Positions 30,385 through 40,576 of a stretch of DNA of 64,000 nucleotides are shown one piece after another. Origin of the DNA: Clonostachys chloroleuca (Eukaryota; Ascomycota; Sordariomycetes; Hypocreales; Bionectriaceae); assembly GCA_037952775.1 (NCBI GenBank), contig JBANAY010000004.1:8928001-8992000 (forward strand), given 5' to 3'. The notes beneath the pieces are model-generated. The model saw nothing but the letters and a program-made list of their open reading frames with translations. It ran no database searches and was not told the origin of the DNA. The position numbers and the translations under genes were made by a program. Position 1 is the stretch's first letter, and the number at the start of each line of letters is the position of its first letter.

Positions 30385-32160
30385 AGTCGATATTTAATAT
30401 AGTAGTAATAATATATATAACTATAAGTTTAAAGATCTATTATTCTTTTTAATTTTTTAAAATAAGATAATTTTATAATTTAAAGATTAGATTATTTTAA
30501 TATATAAGTTAAGTTTATTATTACTTTAAATAACTATCTATATTAATTAGTAAATTAAAAAAGTAAAAGTAGCTAGTTAAACTATAACTAATATCTTCCC
30601 TTAAGATATTTCTAATCTAATTATATAATATTACTAAAGATAACTTAATAGCCTCTTACCTCTTAAGTATCTATATTACTATATTAAGAAGAATAGATTT
30701 ATCTTTTATAATTACTATAACTCTTATAGCTAACTAATCTCTCTTTTAATTACTCTAATTACTAGGCTTAAGTTATTAAAGCTATACCCTGATATACTTC
30801 TTCTTAACTATATATATAAAAAATAAATTAATTTAATATACTGCTTTTAAATATATATAGTACAATAAGTATAAATAAAATCTTTATAATAATCTTAGTT
30901 TTTCTAAATAATAAAATTAAAGGTATATATAAGTAAGCTCTCTTAGTACTCTTAGATATTATAGAATCTTATAATATCTCTATATCTTATATTATAATTA
31001 TAGATTATAAGCTTATCCTAATTAATAGGATTAAAGAAGAACTTTATTTTACTAGATTAGTTAATTTTCTCTACTATTAGTATATTAATATAAATATTCT
31101 TATAAAATATAAAAGGATATTTCTAGTTATAAAAAGAGTTAATAGCTATATTAAATATAATCCTTTCTTTTAATTCTTTCTTTATAATTAGAATTACTTA
31201 GTTAGATTATAAGATAAGAAAACTTTTAATATATAGCTTATAAGCTTTATTTAGAATTACCCTAAGTAGCTAATAGATTATACCCTTAATATATAGTTTA
31301 TCCTTAGAAGAAATACTTTATAATTTATCTTATTAACCTTTATTATTACTTAGATTATATAATAACTTTAATTATAGAATTACTCTATAGTTAGATAAAA
31401 TACTTTCTTTAGTTTTTAAAGAGTAACTTTAATATCTTTATAGGTTAATTTAATAACTTCTAGATATATTAAATAAAGTAGATAGTATCTTTTAAACTTA
31501 TTATAATTAAAGAGAAAGGAAAACTATATAACTCTCTTAATCTTAATAAAATATAAAGTATTTATTATAATCCCTTATTATATAAAATAACTATTATAGC
31601 TAAATCTCTTAAGATTAGATTACTACTACTACTATTAACTACTCTAGCTAATCTTAAGATACTATATATAACCAGCTTTTAATATATATAGTAATTTAGT
31701 AATACCCTTAAACCTAGAATAGAAGCTTCTTAAAGAGCTTAAGCAGCCTGCTACTATATACCTCCTAATAAGCCTATTACTATAATAAGGGAAGCTGGAT
31801 CTATTATTCAGTTATAAAATACTAAAGGTAAGAACCTTATAGATCTAGATAGATTAATATTAGTATATTAAGATAATATTTAGACTAAAGAGGAAGAGAA
31901 GGATTTAATAGATAATTAGGATAATATTAATTAATAGTAGAAGATATAGGAGGAAATTATATATAACCTAATAGATCTAAAATTCTATATCTGAAAAACA
32001 GTAGAAAAAATACTATATTTAAATATAGATAGCCCTAATAGCTGTATTATAATAGCCTTATTATAAGACCTGCTTATCTTACTGTTATAATATATATATT
32101 ATAGTATTAGAATTCCCCCTGATAATAACCCCTATAAAAAAGTACCCTTATTAGTATAAA
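30385..32160. repeat. AT-rich RIP-like relic of a transposable element
   Basis: About 1.8 kb in which nearly all sequence is A and T, dominated by TA steps (TATATA, TTATAA, ATTAATA), with only short islands such as AAGCTTCTTAAAGAGCTTAAGCAGCC near 31720. No frame longer than about 60 codons survives. The borders to normal GC DNA are abrupt. This is what repeat-induced point mutation leaves behind: C converted to T on both strands, mostly at CpA. Which element it was cannot be told. No clear terminal repeats or target-site duplication were found by eye, although both ends contain similar TAATATA-type runs. Confidence 0.8.
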
Positions 32161-33043
32161 AATCAGCTCCCTTGTGATATCAGCTACCACGCTATATTTA
32201 GGTAGCTAAATAGTGAAACGAGGTAGTCGGATAGTGAGGTCTAAAATTGATACCTTGGGACACTGATGAACAGAAGCTGGCTACGATAAGGGAGACAGGC
32301 GTTCTCTCGAAAGTAAAAGAAACTAGGATGACTTAACTGATCAACCAGTGCAAGTTCTATTAATCTTAGGTAAAAAGAAGAAACCTAATTTCTGATAATC
32401 CCCTTGCTTAGCCTTCGACCTTTGAGCGAGCTTGAAGCCTGGGGAAATGGAGCTGTCAATCACTCACCGGCCCCGCACTCCAAGACTGCCGATGCGCTTT
32501 TCTGAATCTCGTACATTTCCCTTTTCGGTTTAAATTGGAGAGCAATATGCCGATGCTCACTGGTAGTTGTGTCCCAAAATGGTCTAAAGCGGAGAGCAGG
32601 TCGATATTCTTCTCATGGCCCCAACTAAGCAATTTTCTGCTACGTGAAGAGCCTTAAAAAACTTCACGAGATACAGCCAAGTCTGAAACAGGCAGGAAGA
32701 AGGAGAAAAGATTTATGCTCCGCTTCGCCGAAAATCCGATGCTCCGAACAACTCGTCCATATCGAAGGACAGGTCATCCCGAGCATATACCGGTGATTTC
32801 AGTTACTGGGAAATTTATATATATCTCACACTCTAGCCTAGCTGTAGCATAACTCCAATAGACATATCCTTGTCCTCCTGACTTCAGACAAACGGCCATA
32901 TCTCCCCTATTCAAAGACAACCTCTTAAAGATAAACAATCCACAATCGATCGAACAAGAGTATGTTGATCACTGGACTTTCCATTGAATTTGTTGGAAAC
33001 AATGGAAAACTTACTCACATTTGATCAGTGTCAGGAATTGTTC
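32161..33043. other. Intergenic, promoter of the cupin gene
   Basis: Normal GC sequence between the AT-rich block and the cupin gene. TTATATATAT near 32814 could be a TATA element. No coding region recognised. Confidence 0.4.
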
Positions 33044-33563
33044 CCATCACCGTGGTTAAGGGCGCTGGCGCCGAATTCATCCCGATTCCCGGGAACTCCT
33101 GTGCTACTGTTGCCGACTTCCACACCACCCGCACTCAAACCACCGAGTCTCCCACTCATATTACCTCCGGGTTCTACAAAATTACCCCTGGTACCCCACG
33201 GACCGCAATCTACGATTATGAAGAGAGCAAGTATGTCCTGAATGGGCAGATTGACATCTTAGTAAGCTCTCCCCGTCTTCTTCCTAGAGAGTTTCACGTA
33301 TACACTCAACGAAGAAATTACTAACATGGCGCTCAGGATGAAGCGACCGGTAAAACCCACCGCCTAGTCCAGGGAGATTTCGCCTTTTTTCATGTTGGGT
33401 CCAAAGTTCAGGTAAACATCTATTTCTTTCCTAGATCCTTCAGCTATCTCAATCCTAATCCATATCATCTCAGTTTTCTACAAAGTCAGCTGGCTTTGCC
33501 TTTTACGTTGTAACCCGACCCGTCCTAGTCGCACACCCCAATCTCCAAGGTCGAGAGGAGTAG
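33044..33563 (+). CDS. EutQ-like cupin protein, 5' end uncertain
   Basis: Three coding segments fit: about 33030-33261, 33337-33411 and 33474-33563, with GTAAGC and GTAAAC donors and CAG acceptors, in phase. The first includes VPITVVKGAGAEFIPIPGN and YDYEESKYVLNGQIDIL, the second LVQGDFAFFHVGSKVQ, the third FAFYVVTRPVLVA, ending at TAG 33561-33563. The pattern (a glycine-bounded beta segment, NGQIDI, then a 'GD..F...G' segment) is that of RmlC-like cupins of the EutQ group. No ATG fits well at the 5' end. A likely acceptor ATCAG sits at 33027, and the matching donor GTATGT at 32957 leaves an upstream exon without an ATG. The start is therefore unresolved or lost. Substrate unknown; cytosolic. 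Confidence 0.65.
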
Positions 33564-34683
33564 CATTACAAACACAGTGAAGAATAGTATCCAAAGCAGG
33601 TTACAATAGAACTTGTTCTCTATGTCATGAAGATATTTTGGCCAGAATATTCTTGTAGCGCTAGGCTTTTACGCAGGTATACGCGGGCTTGCTTGTCTCA
33701 ACCGAGAGCTAAGTCCAGTCAGCATCATATTCCTAAATTAGAATATCTCCCAGCTTTTAGATATGGATAAAATGCAAGACATAGACGGTCACAGGTTTTA
33801 TCCCCGCCTCTTTACAGACAAACAGAGCATTAGATCACATCTCTTAAACATACCCAGCGACAACATGGTACCTCGACCGCTGCCCTGTATTTTACGCATT
33901 TAGGTTCATTAACAACCTATCAATGCAGCTGTCAATATCCACTCGAACCTAATCGTCGAGTCTACGACAGTGGCAGCGGCTTCGGCTTGCAAATCCTGAA
34001 CCAACCCCGAGAATGGCGTAATCCGCGTCAGTCTTCCCCTAGAAAGTATTGTGCGGTGTTTCTACTCCGTACATCCGTTCACATACACCAGGATCAGCAA
34101 GGGTGCTGGATGGATCTATTAAATGTCAGATAGCGTGCCGATGACATCTTACTCGGCTACTATCGGACCAAGTGGAGCAAGGACCAGTGTAGATCTAGCG
34201 AGTCAGTGGTTTAAACCACAGGCGAGAAGGGTCTCTGAACGGGTACCTACGGCGCAATACAGGAACAAGGATCATGGTAGCTCGGATCTGCAGCAGCCTC
34301 CTCCACCAGGCGCAAGGTCCCGCCAGGGGCTACTGAGTCATTAAAATGCATCATCATTCAACTTTCTCCAATAGCTGCCATGCACAGAAGTGTTCCGTGG
34401 AAATTCCTGCTGTGGTACTCCATGGGACGATATTGGGGTACCAACCCCTGTTTGATCCCCAGACAAGCGGACGAGAAGTCGAGATGGAGAATAAGGTAAC
34501 TTTTATGTAATAGTAAGAGTGACACGCCGAAGATAACATTGATAAAATTGCTCATAATGGAACTTGGAGGAGAGACTACCAAGTAGGTAGCCATTCTATT
34601 GCTATCCTTCTTCTGTATGTCATCATAATCGTAAAAAATAAAGTCTACAGATCTTCAAGCCTTCTCTCAGAAAGCGTATCATC
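33564..34683. other. Intergenic, no gene supported
   Basis: About 1.1 kb. A minus-strand 78-codon frame from ATG 34594 has a hydrophobic stretch (FINVIFGVSLLLLH) but no known relative. A plus-strand frame at 34123-34344 is also unassigned. Both may be fortuitous. Confidence 0.4.
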
Positions 34684-36314
34684 CTAAACAGAGTTGGAGT
34701 TATCCGCGCAGGACCAGGCTGCCGATCCGCCAGACGCTTTGTACTGTGCGTTGATTTCCACAACGGACCCCCAGGTTCCAACAAACATGATGAAGGTACC
34801 AGCTAGAATAACAAAGCAAGAGAAAGCCACCATGGCGTACCATCTAGGGGTGCGTCGAGATTTATCCGTGGTCCAGTTGTCGTAGATCCACATGCAAGCC
34901 ATGGGCTGGAAGGTCATCAGCGTACCGAGGAGGGCTCCGATCAAGGAGATGAGCGTGCTGAAGACAGGGATGGCGCTGGCAATAATGTACCCAACGACGA
35001 CAACGCCAATGGTACAGCTGAACCACGTCACCCAGTGGCGCATGCTGTTCGATGACAAATGGGGGGTTCCACGCAAAAGACGAACGAAAATGTACTTGGC
35101 AGCCAGCTAGAGAAGGATATGAGGTTAGCGCGTCTCATCAATCGATGAATCGGATGCGAGGGAAGCTTACGTGAGAGAGAAGAATGGTGGAAACCATGAC
35201 GCCTGGAATACTGATTCCATATGCGACCTTCTTCATCAGAGGACCAGCCGAGCCCATCGCAGGGCTAGAAACGTAGGAGCCGCAGTAATAGTAAACAACG
35301 ATACCAATCACTAGATATATGGCCATGACGAGACTCAAACAGCTAAAGACTGCTCGTCCGTAGTGCTTAGGCTCTTTCATCTCAGCAGCGAAGCTAAAGC
35401 AAAGACTGACACTAGCAAAGGCAAAGATCAGGCTGGAAACAGCAGTTGAAGCCTCCAAAAAGGTAGGGGTACCGAAGAGCTTGTAATCAGATTCCCAGTG
35501 TCCGGTCTGCGGAGCGGAGGCTGGTCGATCCTGAACGCCAACGGCAATGGTGACGGTGAAAACTGTTCGACATGATCAGCTGCCACTCGTGTCACTCAGG
35601 GCGATGATAAACCTACTGGCTGCAATGATGCTGAAGAGACCGACCCAAGCCAGGATGGTGATTCGCCCCAGGGTCCGAATGCTATTGAGGCAGATGGCGA
35701 CTACAGCGGCTACTACGACGAAGACCGCAGTGCAAGTACCATGGGTCGAGACGGCATTGAGAGCGATAGAGACGCTGAGCAAGCCAGAACCTGTGACAAA
35801 AACCCAGTCTTGCATTTTTGAATCATTAGCAAGAGGCCTGCAAGAGCTTCAAGGAGCTGCCGGGAGAACAAGAAAAAATAGGATCGCCCGGGAGAATGGA
35901 AAGCATAAAGGGAACAACAAGCTTACAGAGAAGAAACACGGCACCGAGTATTTCTCGTCCCACGCGACCAAACATTTTGAAGCCAGCATCATCAATGCTG
36001 TATACATCAGGGTGGTTGAGCTTGAACTGCCCAATGACATATGTAGTCCAGGTAGCCGTGGCACCAATCGCCAGCACGAGAATAACACCAGGAATGAGGC
36101 CCAGGACCTGGAAGGCAGACGGAATACCCAAGACCCCAAGCCCAATGTTGCTCTTCGCCATTAGAATCGTCGTAGCAATCCATCCCACACTTCGGTAATT
36201 CGGACCGTCCTCAGTCACAGCACCGAAAACGGCATCGTGAGTGACATCGTCGCCAATACCAGGCTTGATATTGGGTTGGCCCAATTCGGGATTGTCGGTT
36301 TTCTCGGGCTTCAT
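34684..36314 (-). CDS. Amino acid permease, mtr-like (AAAP family)
   Basis: Four exons fit: from ATG 36314 to about 35926; about 35804-35597; about 35561-35172; about 35107-34684. The introns have GTAAGC, GTAGGT and GTAAGC donors. Splicing joins GAVFLL to YWVFVTGSGLLSVSIALNAV, then IIAA to IFTVTIAVG, then TILLSH to LAAKYIFVRLLRGTPH. The N-terminal motif KSNIGLGVLGIPSAFQVLGLIPG and NAVSTHGTCTAVFVVVA are typical of the Neurospora Mtr-type neutral/aromatic amino acid permeases. About 11 hydrophobic helices are expected; I see that many by eye. It sits in the plasma membrane and imports amino acids with protons. The substrate range is not readable. Intact. Confidence 0.85.
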
Positions 36315-37298
36315 GATGGGCTTCTTGGATGCGCTTCAAGGTTCGATAAGAAGGGAATGAGAAAGGATAATGAAGAAGAGGCAGCCCAAGGGAGAAGAAA
36401 AACAGCTACGCCTGCGATATTAAAGCAAACTATGACCAATCCCCCCACATGTTGCTCCTCTGCTTTGCTGGAGAAACCGGACCCTGGCAAAGTCGTTCTA
36501 GAAGCACTCCACTATGATTCATGGGCTGATTGTAGTTTGAGCGCGATGAACGAGCGGTTTTCGTTCCGTGGTGTCCACTTGTATGTTTTACATCTCAATC
36601 ATGTGCGGACGCTTGCGTTGAGACGAATCCACCCACCATCCCTCGGTGGACGCGTGCGGAGAAGGACTGGAGCAACACACACACATTGATAATTTGGGGC
36701 ATGTTATGTGACAATCATGCCCGAGAAGGCAATTAATCTTGCTAGTGGGCCATGATCTACGAAATTCATTTGTCATGAATCAAAACAAATAACGTGGTCT
36801 GCCATGGCATGGGGATACATTGAGAGTACCCCCTTTTGTTGACTTAACTTTTTCCTCCCCCTTTGCTCCACACCTTCAAGCACCGGCATTTTTCATCGAA
36901 GAAATTGGAGAAAGGAACAGGGGACTTACTCCGCACTTATTTGGAGAGGGAAGTTACAGGATTCACTTTTTCTGGCCAATGACTACACCCAGTCATCGGG
37001 AGACATGTTGGATAGCTATTTGGTTCTCATTGCACTCATTGCAGTGAGCAGGGAGAGTTTCTTTCTGCATGGCTGCAGCCCGGGGCTAATAGAGCTTAAT
37101 CTTGTAATCTTTCGTATTCATTGTATGAAGATATTGGGTCTGAAATCTGCATTGCTGGTTTTGACTTTGTACTCAAACTCTCTCATCTCTACCTTATACC
37201 CGTAGTGAGCAATGGGAAACAGATATTCCTTGTCCGACAACAAGGGTCTGGTTCACGAACTACGCAGTGATAGCTCGCTGCTTATAGCTATTTACATC
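36315..37298. other. Intergenic, no gene seen
   Basis: Promoter region of the permease and beyond. Small frames on both strands lack similarity. ACACACACACA at 36675-36685 is a short microsatellite. Confidence 0.45.
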
Positions 37299-37325
37299 GG
37301 GGGGGGGGGGGGGGGGGGGGGGGGG
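37299..37325. repeat. 27-nt poly-G run
   Basis: Uninterrupted run of 27 G. Such runs are rare in ascomycete genomes, prone to slippage and G-quadruplex formation, and often sequencing or assembly trouble spots, so the exact length should not be trusted. Confidence 0.9.
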
Positions 37326-37522
37326 CTACGAGGACAGGCATATGTGTGTACGTCCGTGTGTTTGAGAGAGACAAGTGGGCCTGTATTTGACTGGCCTATC
37401 TATCTATCTCCCTCCCTCCTTTCCTCCTCTCCTCCCCATATCACTACCTTCCTCACTCCACTGCCCATCAGCTGCGCCAAACTTATAAAAAAACTCACCC
37501 AGTCAAATCGATCGACTCTCGC
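37326..37522. other. Pyrimidine-rich stretch before the inverted repeat
   Basis: Contains TATCTATCTATC and a CCT/TCC-rich run (37402-37440), the kind of CT-rich tract often found just upstream of transcription starts in filamentous fungi. No start codon of a recognisable gene follows. Confidence 0.4.
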
Positions 37523-37961
37523 ACGTCGCTGCCTTCATTGGCACACTCAAGTCTCAAGCATCCAACCGAGCCTGCGCCTGCCAATCTCGCCCGATCGGCT
37601 CAACCACACATGTTACATATACTTGTCTCGCTCGCTCAAAAAGAACAACAAATTAACAAAGAAGAAGTCAGAGCAAAGACCGCAGGTACTAGCAGTAGCT
37701 ATTATAAAGGGTACCCAGCTGGATAACTTAGAAATTACAAGCCTTCCTAAAGTCAGCACAAGCGTCACAAGCTTGTAGGTGCTGCTAGTACCTGCAGTCT
37801 TTGCTTTGACTTCTTCTTCTTTGTTATTTTGTTGTTCTTTTTGAGCGAGCGAGACAAGTATATGTAATATGTGTGGTTGAGCCGATCGGGCGAGATTTAT
37901 TGGCAAGCACAGGCTCGGTGGGATATTTGAGACTTGAGAGTGTCGATGAAGGTAGCGACGT
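37523..37961. repeat. Long inverted repeat (about 175-bp arms)
   Basis: The left arm (about 37523-37696) and right arm (about 37781-37961) are reverse complements over nearly their whole length, separated by about 85 nt. Examples are ACTTGTCTCGCTCGCTCAAA on the left and its inverse TTTGAGCGAGCGAGACAAGT on the right, and GCAGGTACTAGCAG versus CTGCTAGTACCTGC next to the spacer. A handful of substitutions and small indels distinguish the arms, so they are not an exact assembly mirror. Transcribed RNA would fold into a long hairpin. It may be a foldback/MITE-like element or a source of small RNAs. Confidence 0.85.
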
Positions 37962-38816
37962 CCGATTCTGACAAGTAGTCGATTGAATTCACCGAGTAGC
38001 GATGTCACTTGACTTGTCTGTGACAACGAAGGCAGCGTTCTGCGAAATAGCCGGATGGTGGATTGCAGATGGACTTGAGCTGTACGGTTCATTCAGACCA
38101 GAGATGGCGGCCTTTAAATAGATGAAAAGCAGCATCTTAAGGTTCATGAAAGGAGTCATGTCGATGGAAGAGTCATTGCCGGGCACAGCCTTTGGTATTA
38201 AACATTATATACCTGGGTACCGCTTTTATTGGTGTTGAACCTTAAGTATGGCCAGGCACAAGCCTCGTAGCCGGGCAAAAAAGCTGAAATTTAATGTGTT
38301 GTGAGACTGGGTATAGTATCAAGTTGTTAAATTCTTGTTGTTTGGGAATGCCCCCTTTTTTTTTCAGTAGCTGCCACGTAACTGCATAGCTCTCTTACTT
38401 ACTATAGTTAGTTACATCGTTTTGCAGTCCATGCTCTTGGGATCAAGATCTTTGTGAAGTCGATTTAATTGTATCTTGACAAAAAGAATTCAGCGTATTG
38501 TGAAAGTGGTCAAGATAAGGCACGGGCCATTGCTTACAGGTCCAGCAAATGTCATGAAAGAATATTATGAGGCTCATGAAGCGAGCGCGAGATGTGGCCA
38601 TAACGGGAAATAACGAAGACAATCCAACCAGATACAGTACCCTTGCCAAGATCTTTATGCAATTATGCATGTTTGAATCCTTCAACTTCAGTGACATCTC
38701 TTTCCCCACTCTTTCGCTTCTTAAATTTGATCTGCCGAACATGATCCCACTATCCCCATTCCCCAATACACCATTAGCGAGGTGTGCTCGGCACTTTCAC
38801 ATATCTTCCTGCCGCC
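37962..38816. other. Intergenic, promoter of the first of two related regulators
   Basis: No gene called. The ATG of the next gene has the context GCCGCCATG, close to the ideal initiation context. Confidence 0.45.
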
Positions 38817-40576
38817 ATGCCCGGTGCTCCACGCTCATGTGGCTGTCAGACGTGCAAAGATCGCAAAATAAAGGTGCGTACTGCAAAAGAGGCCCTGTGC
38901 CGAAGATACAGCTTGGTTCTGGCGAGCTGACGCTTCCATCTTGGGATGAGCAGTGTGATGAGACTTGGCCGGAATGTGATAATTGTGCGCGAAAAGGGGC
39001 ACCATGCCCAGGGCCAACTCAATTGCTCAAATTCATCATGAACCAAGATCATTCGACCCCCCAGAGTATGTTACGGAGAGCTGGGTATCTCCGGAAGAGT
39101 CAAAATGCCGCCCAAGCTGCTGGTATGCAGCTCCATCCCCATTCATCACTCCAAAGTATCTACAAACCCACTTCGAGTGGACCCAATACAGGCCCCCTTC
39201 GCCCTGCTCTTGTCACGGTCGATGACGGTGTTGCTGCTCGTCTGGTTGGTCATTTGGGAATCTCCGGGAAAGACCAGATGATTACCCAAACGGAAATTCT
39301 CCGCCACCTTCCAAAGAGAATGTCGGCAACCCAAAGTCTTCGTGACTCTGTTGATCTTCTTTGCTCGGTCTGGTCAAGCCGTCGCTCAGGTAGAGCGGCG
39401 GAGGAATTCATAACCATGCCTTTATACGGGAAAGCAATCCGTAGTCTCTCTCGGATTTTAAAAACCGACCAGGCTTTCACCATGGAAACTTTAGCAGCTA
39501 TTCTGATTATGCAGCGTGCCGAGGCTTTGTTCGACCCTGGACACCGTCCACTTATCCATTCCAAAGGAATTGCAACCCTCCTCGGTCGCGTTGGTGCTCC
39601 CAAAAAAGGTGACAAGTTCCACGCTAGTGTCTTCGCCGAAACATATAGCGTTATGGTATGCTGCAATCCCATTATTGTCTCTTGTCATCTATGCTCAGTC
39701 TTGGTCTTTCCTTTTACCAATATCATGGCCAGGTTCTCCCACATGTTTCTACATGCAGCCGAACCTTGATAGATTGCATTTCCGGTTTCCTTCTTTTCCC
39801 ATATTTTACTAATCAGAAGTTATATAGATACCATATTGGATGATGACGGGTTGGGATACTCTTCTCGAAAAGCCCCCGTGGAGAGACGCTGTCGTTAGAG
39901 GCTTGACTGAATACACTGGAGTGCCGGAGCTCAAGCCATATTTGGATACAGCCTTCGACAAAAACAACAGGATTTGCGAGAAAGCGCCGGTTTTGATACA
40001 AGGTATCTTAGCCCTTTTTAAAGATCCAGAGCACAAAGAGTTCCCTGCTACTTCGCCATTCGTCAAGCAGATGACAGAAGAGTTTCGCACAGCAGAGACT
40101 TCTGTAAGAGAGGCTGCATATGCCATCTTTGACAAAGCAATGAAGTTGGGGGCAATAATCGAGGAAGACAAGCCCACGCCTCTTACCAGTACAAGCTACA
40201 ACTTCACCTCAACACACCTGGCTCAGTCATTGGTCTCATATCTCTCCTTTCACATTTACATATTGCGTCTTCGTTATCAGTGGAATGCTTCATTTCAACT
40301 TCCAGACGCGCCTGATTTGTACAAGATATCCAAGATGCCTGCATCAGGATATGGAAATTCGTCCCATTTATGCAAAAAGCTTGGCTGTTCCTCCTACGAC
40401 ATCTACAAAGCTCTCTTGCAATTAGCTTTGAGGCAGCAAACCAAGAAGAGAAGGACTATATTCTAACTATATTCGAGAACTTGGATAGCCATGGCAAAAA
40501 GGAATCCAGAACTCGTGAAGAACTAAGAAGTCAGCTGGAGCAGCAGTCTTTATTACTGCAGATGGAGTGGCGGTAA
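38817..40576 (+). pseudogene. Zn2Cys6 transcription factor, frameshifted near the 3' end
   Basis: Exons 38817-38873, 38954-39655 and 39828-40576. The first intron (GTGCGT donor) splits the zinc cluster between K and C: CGCQTCKDRKIK, then CDETWPECDNCARKGAPCPGP. This gives C-x2-C-x6-C-x5-C-x2-C-x6-C, intact. The middle is a fungal regulator region (AAILIMQRAEALFDPGHRPL, KGIATLLGRVGAPKKGDKF). Near 40313-40320, in DAPDLYK, the coding sense moves by one base. The new frame gives DIQDACIRIWKFVPFM and runs to TAA at 40574-40576. The intact paralogue at 58.4-60.0 kb has a matching block (LKQLCVHIWKHIRFL), so a one-base deletion here, or a sequencing error, is likely. Without correction the protein ends early, about 50 residues after the shift. 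Target genes are unknown. Confidence 0.78.
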
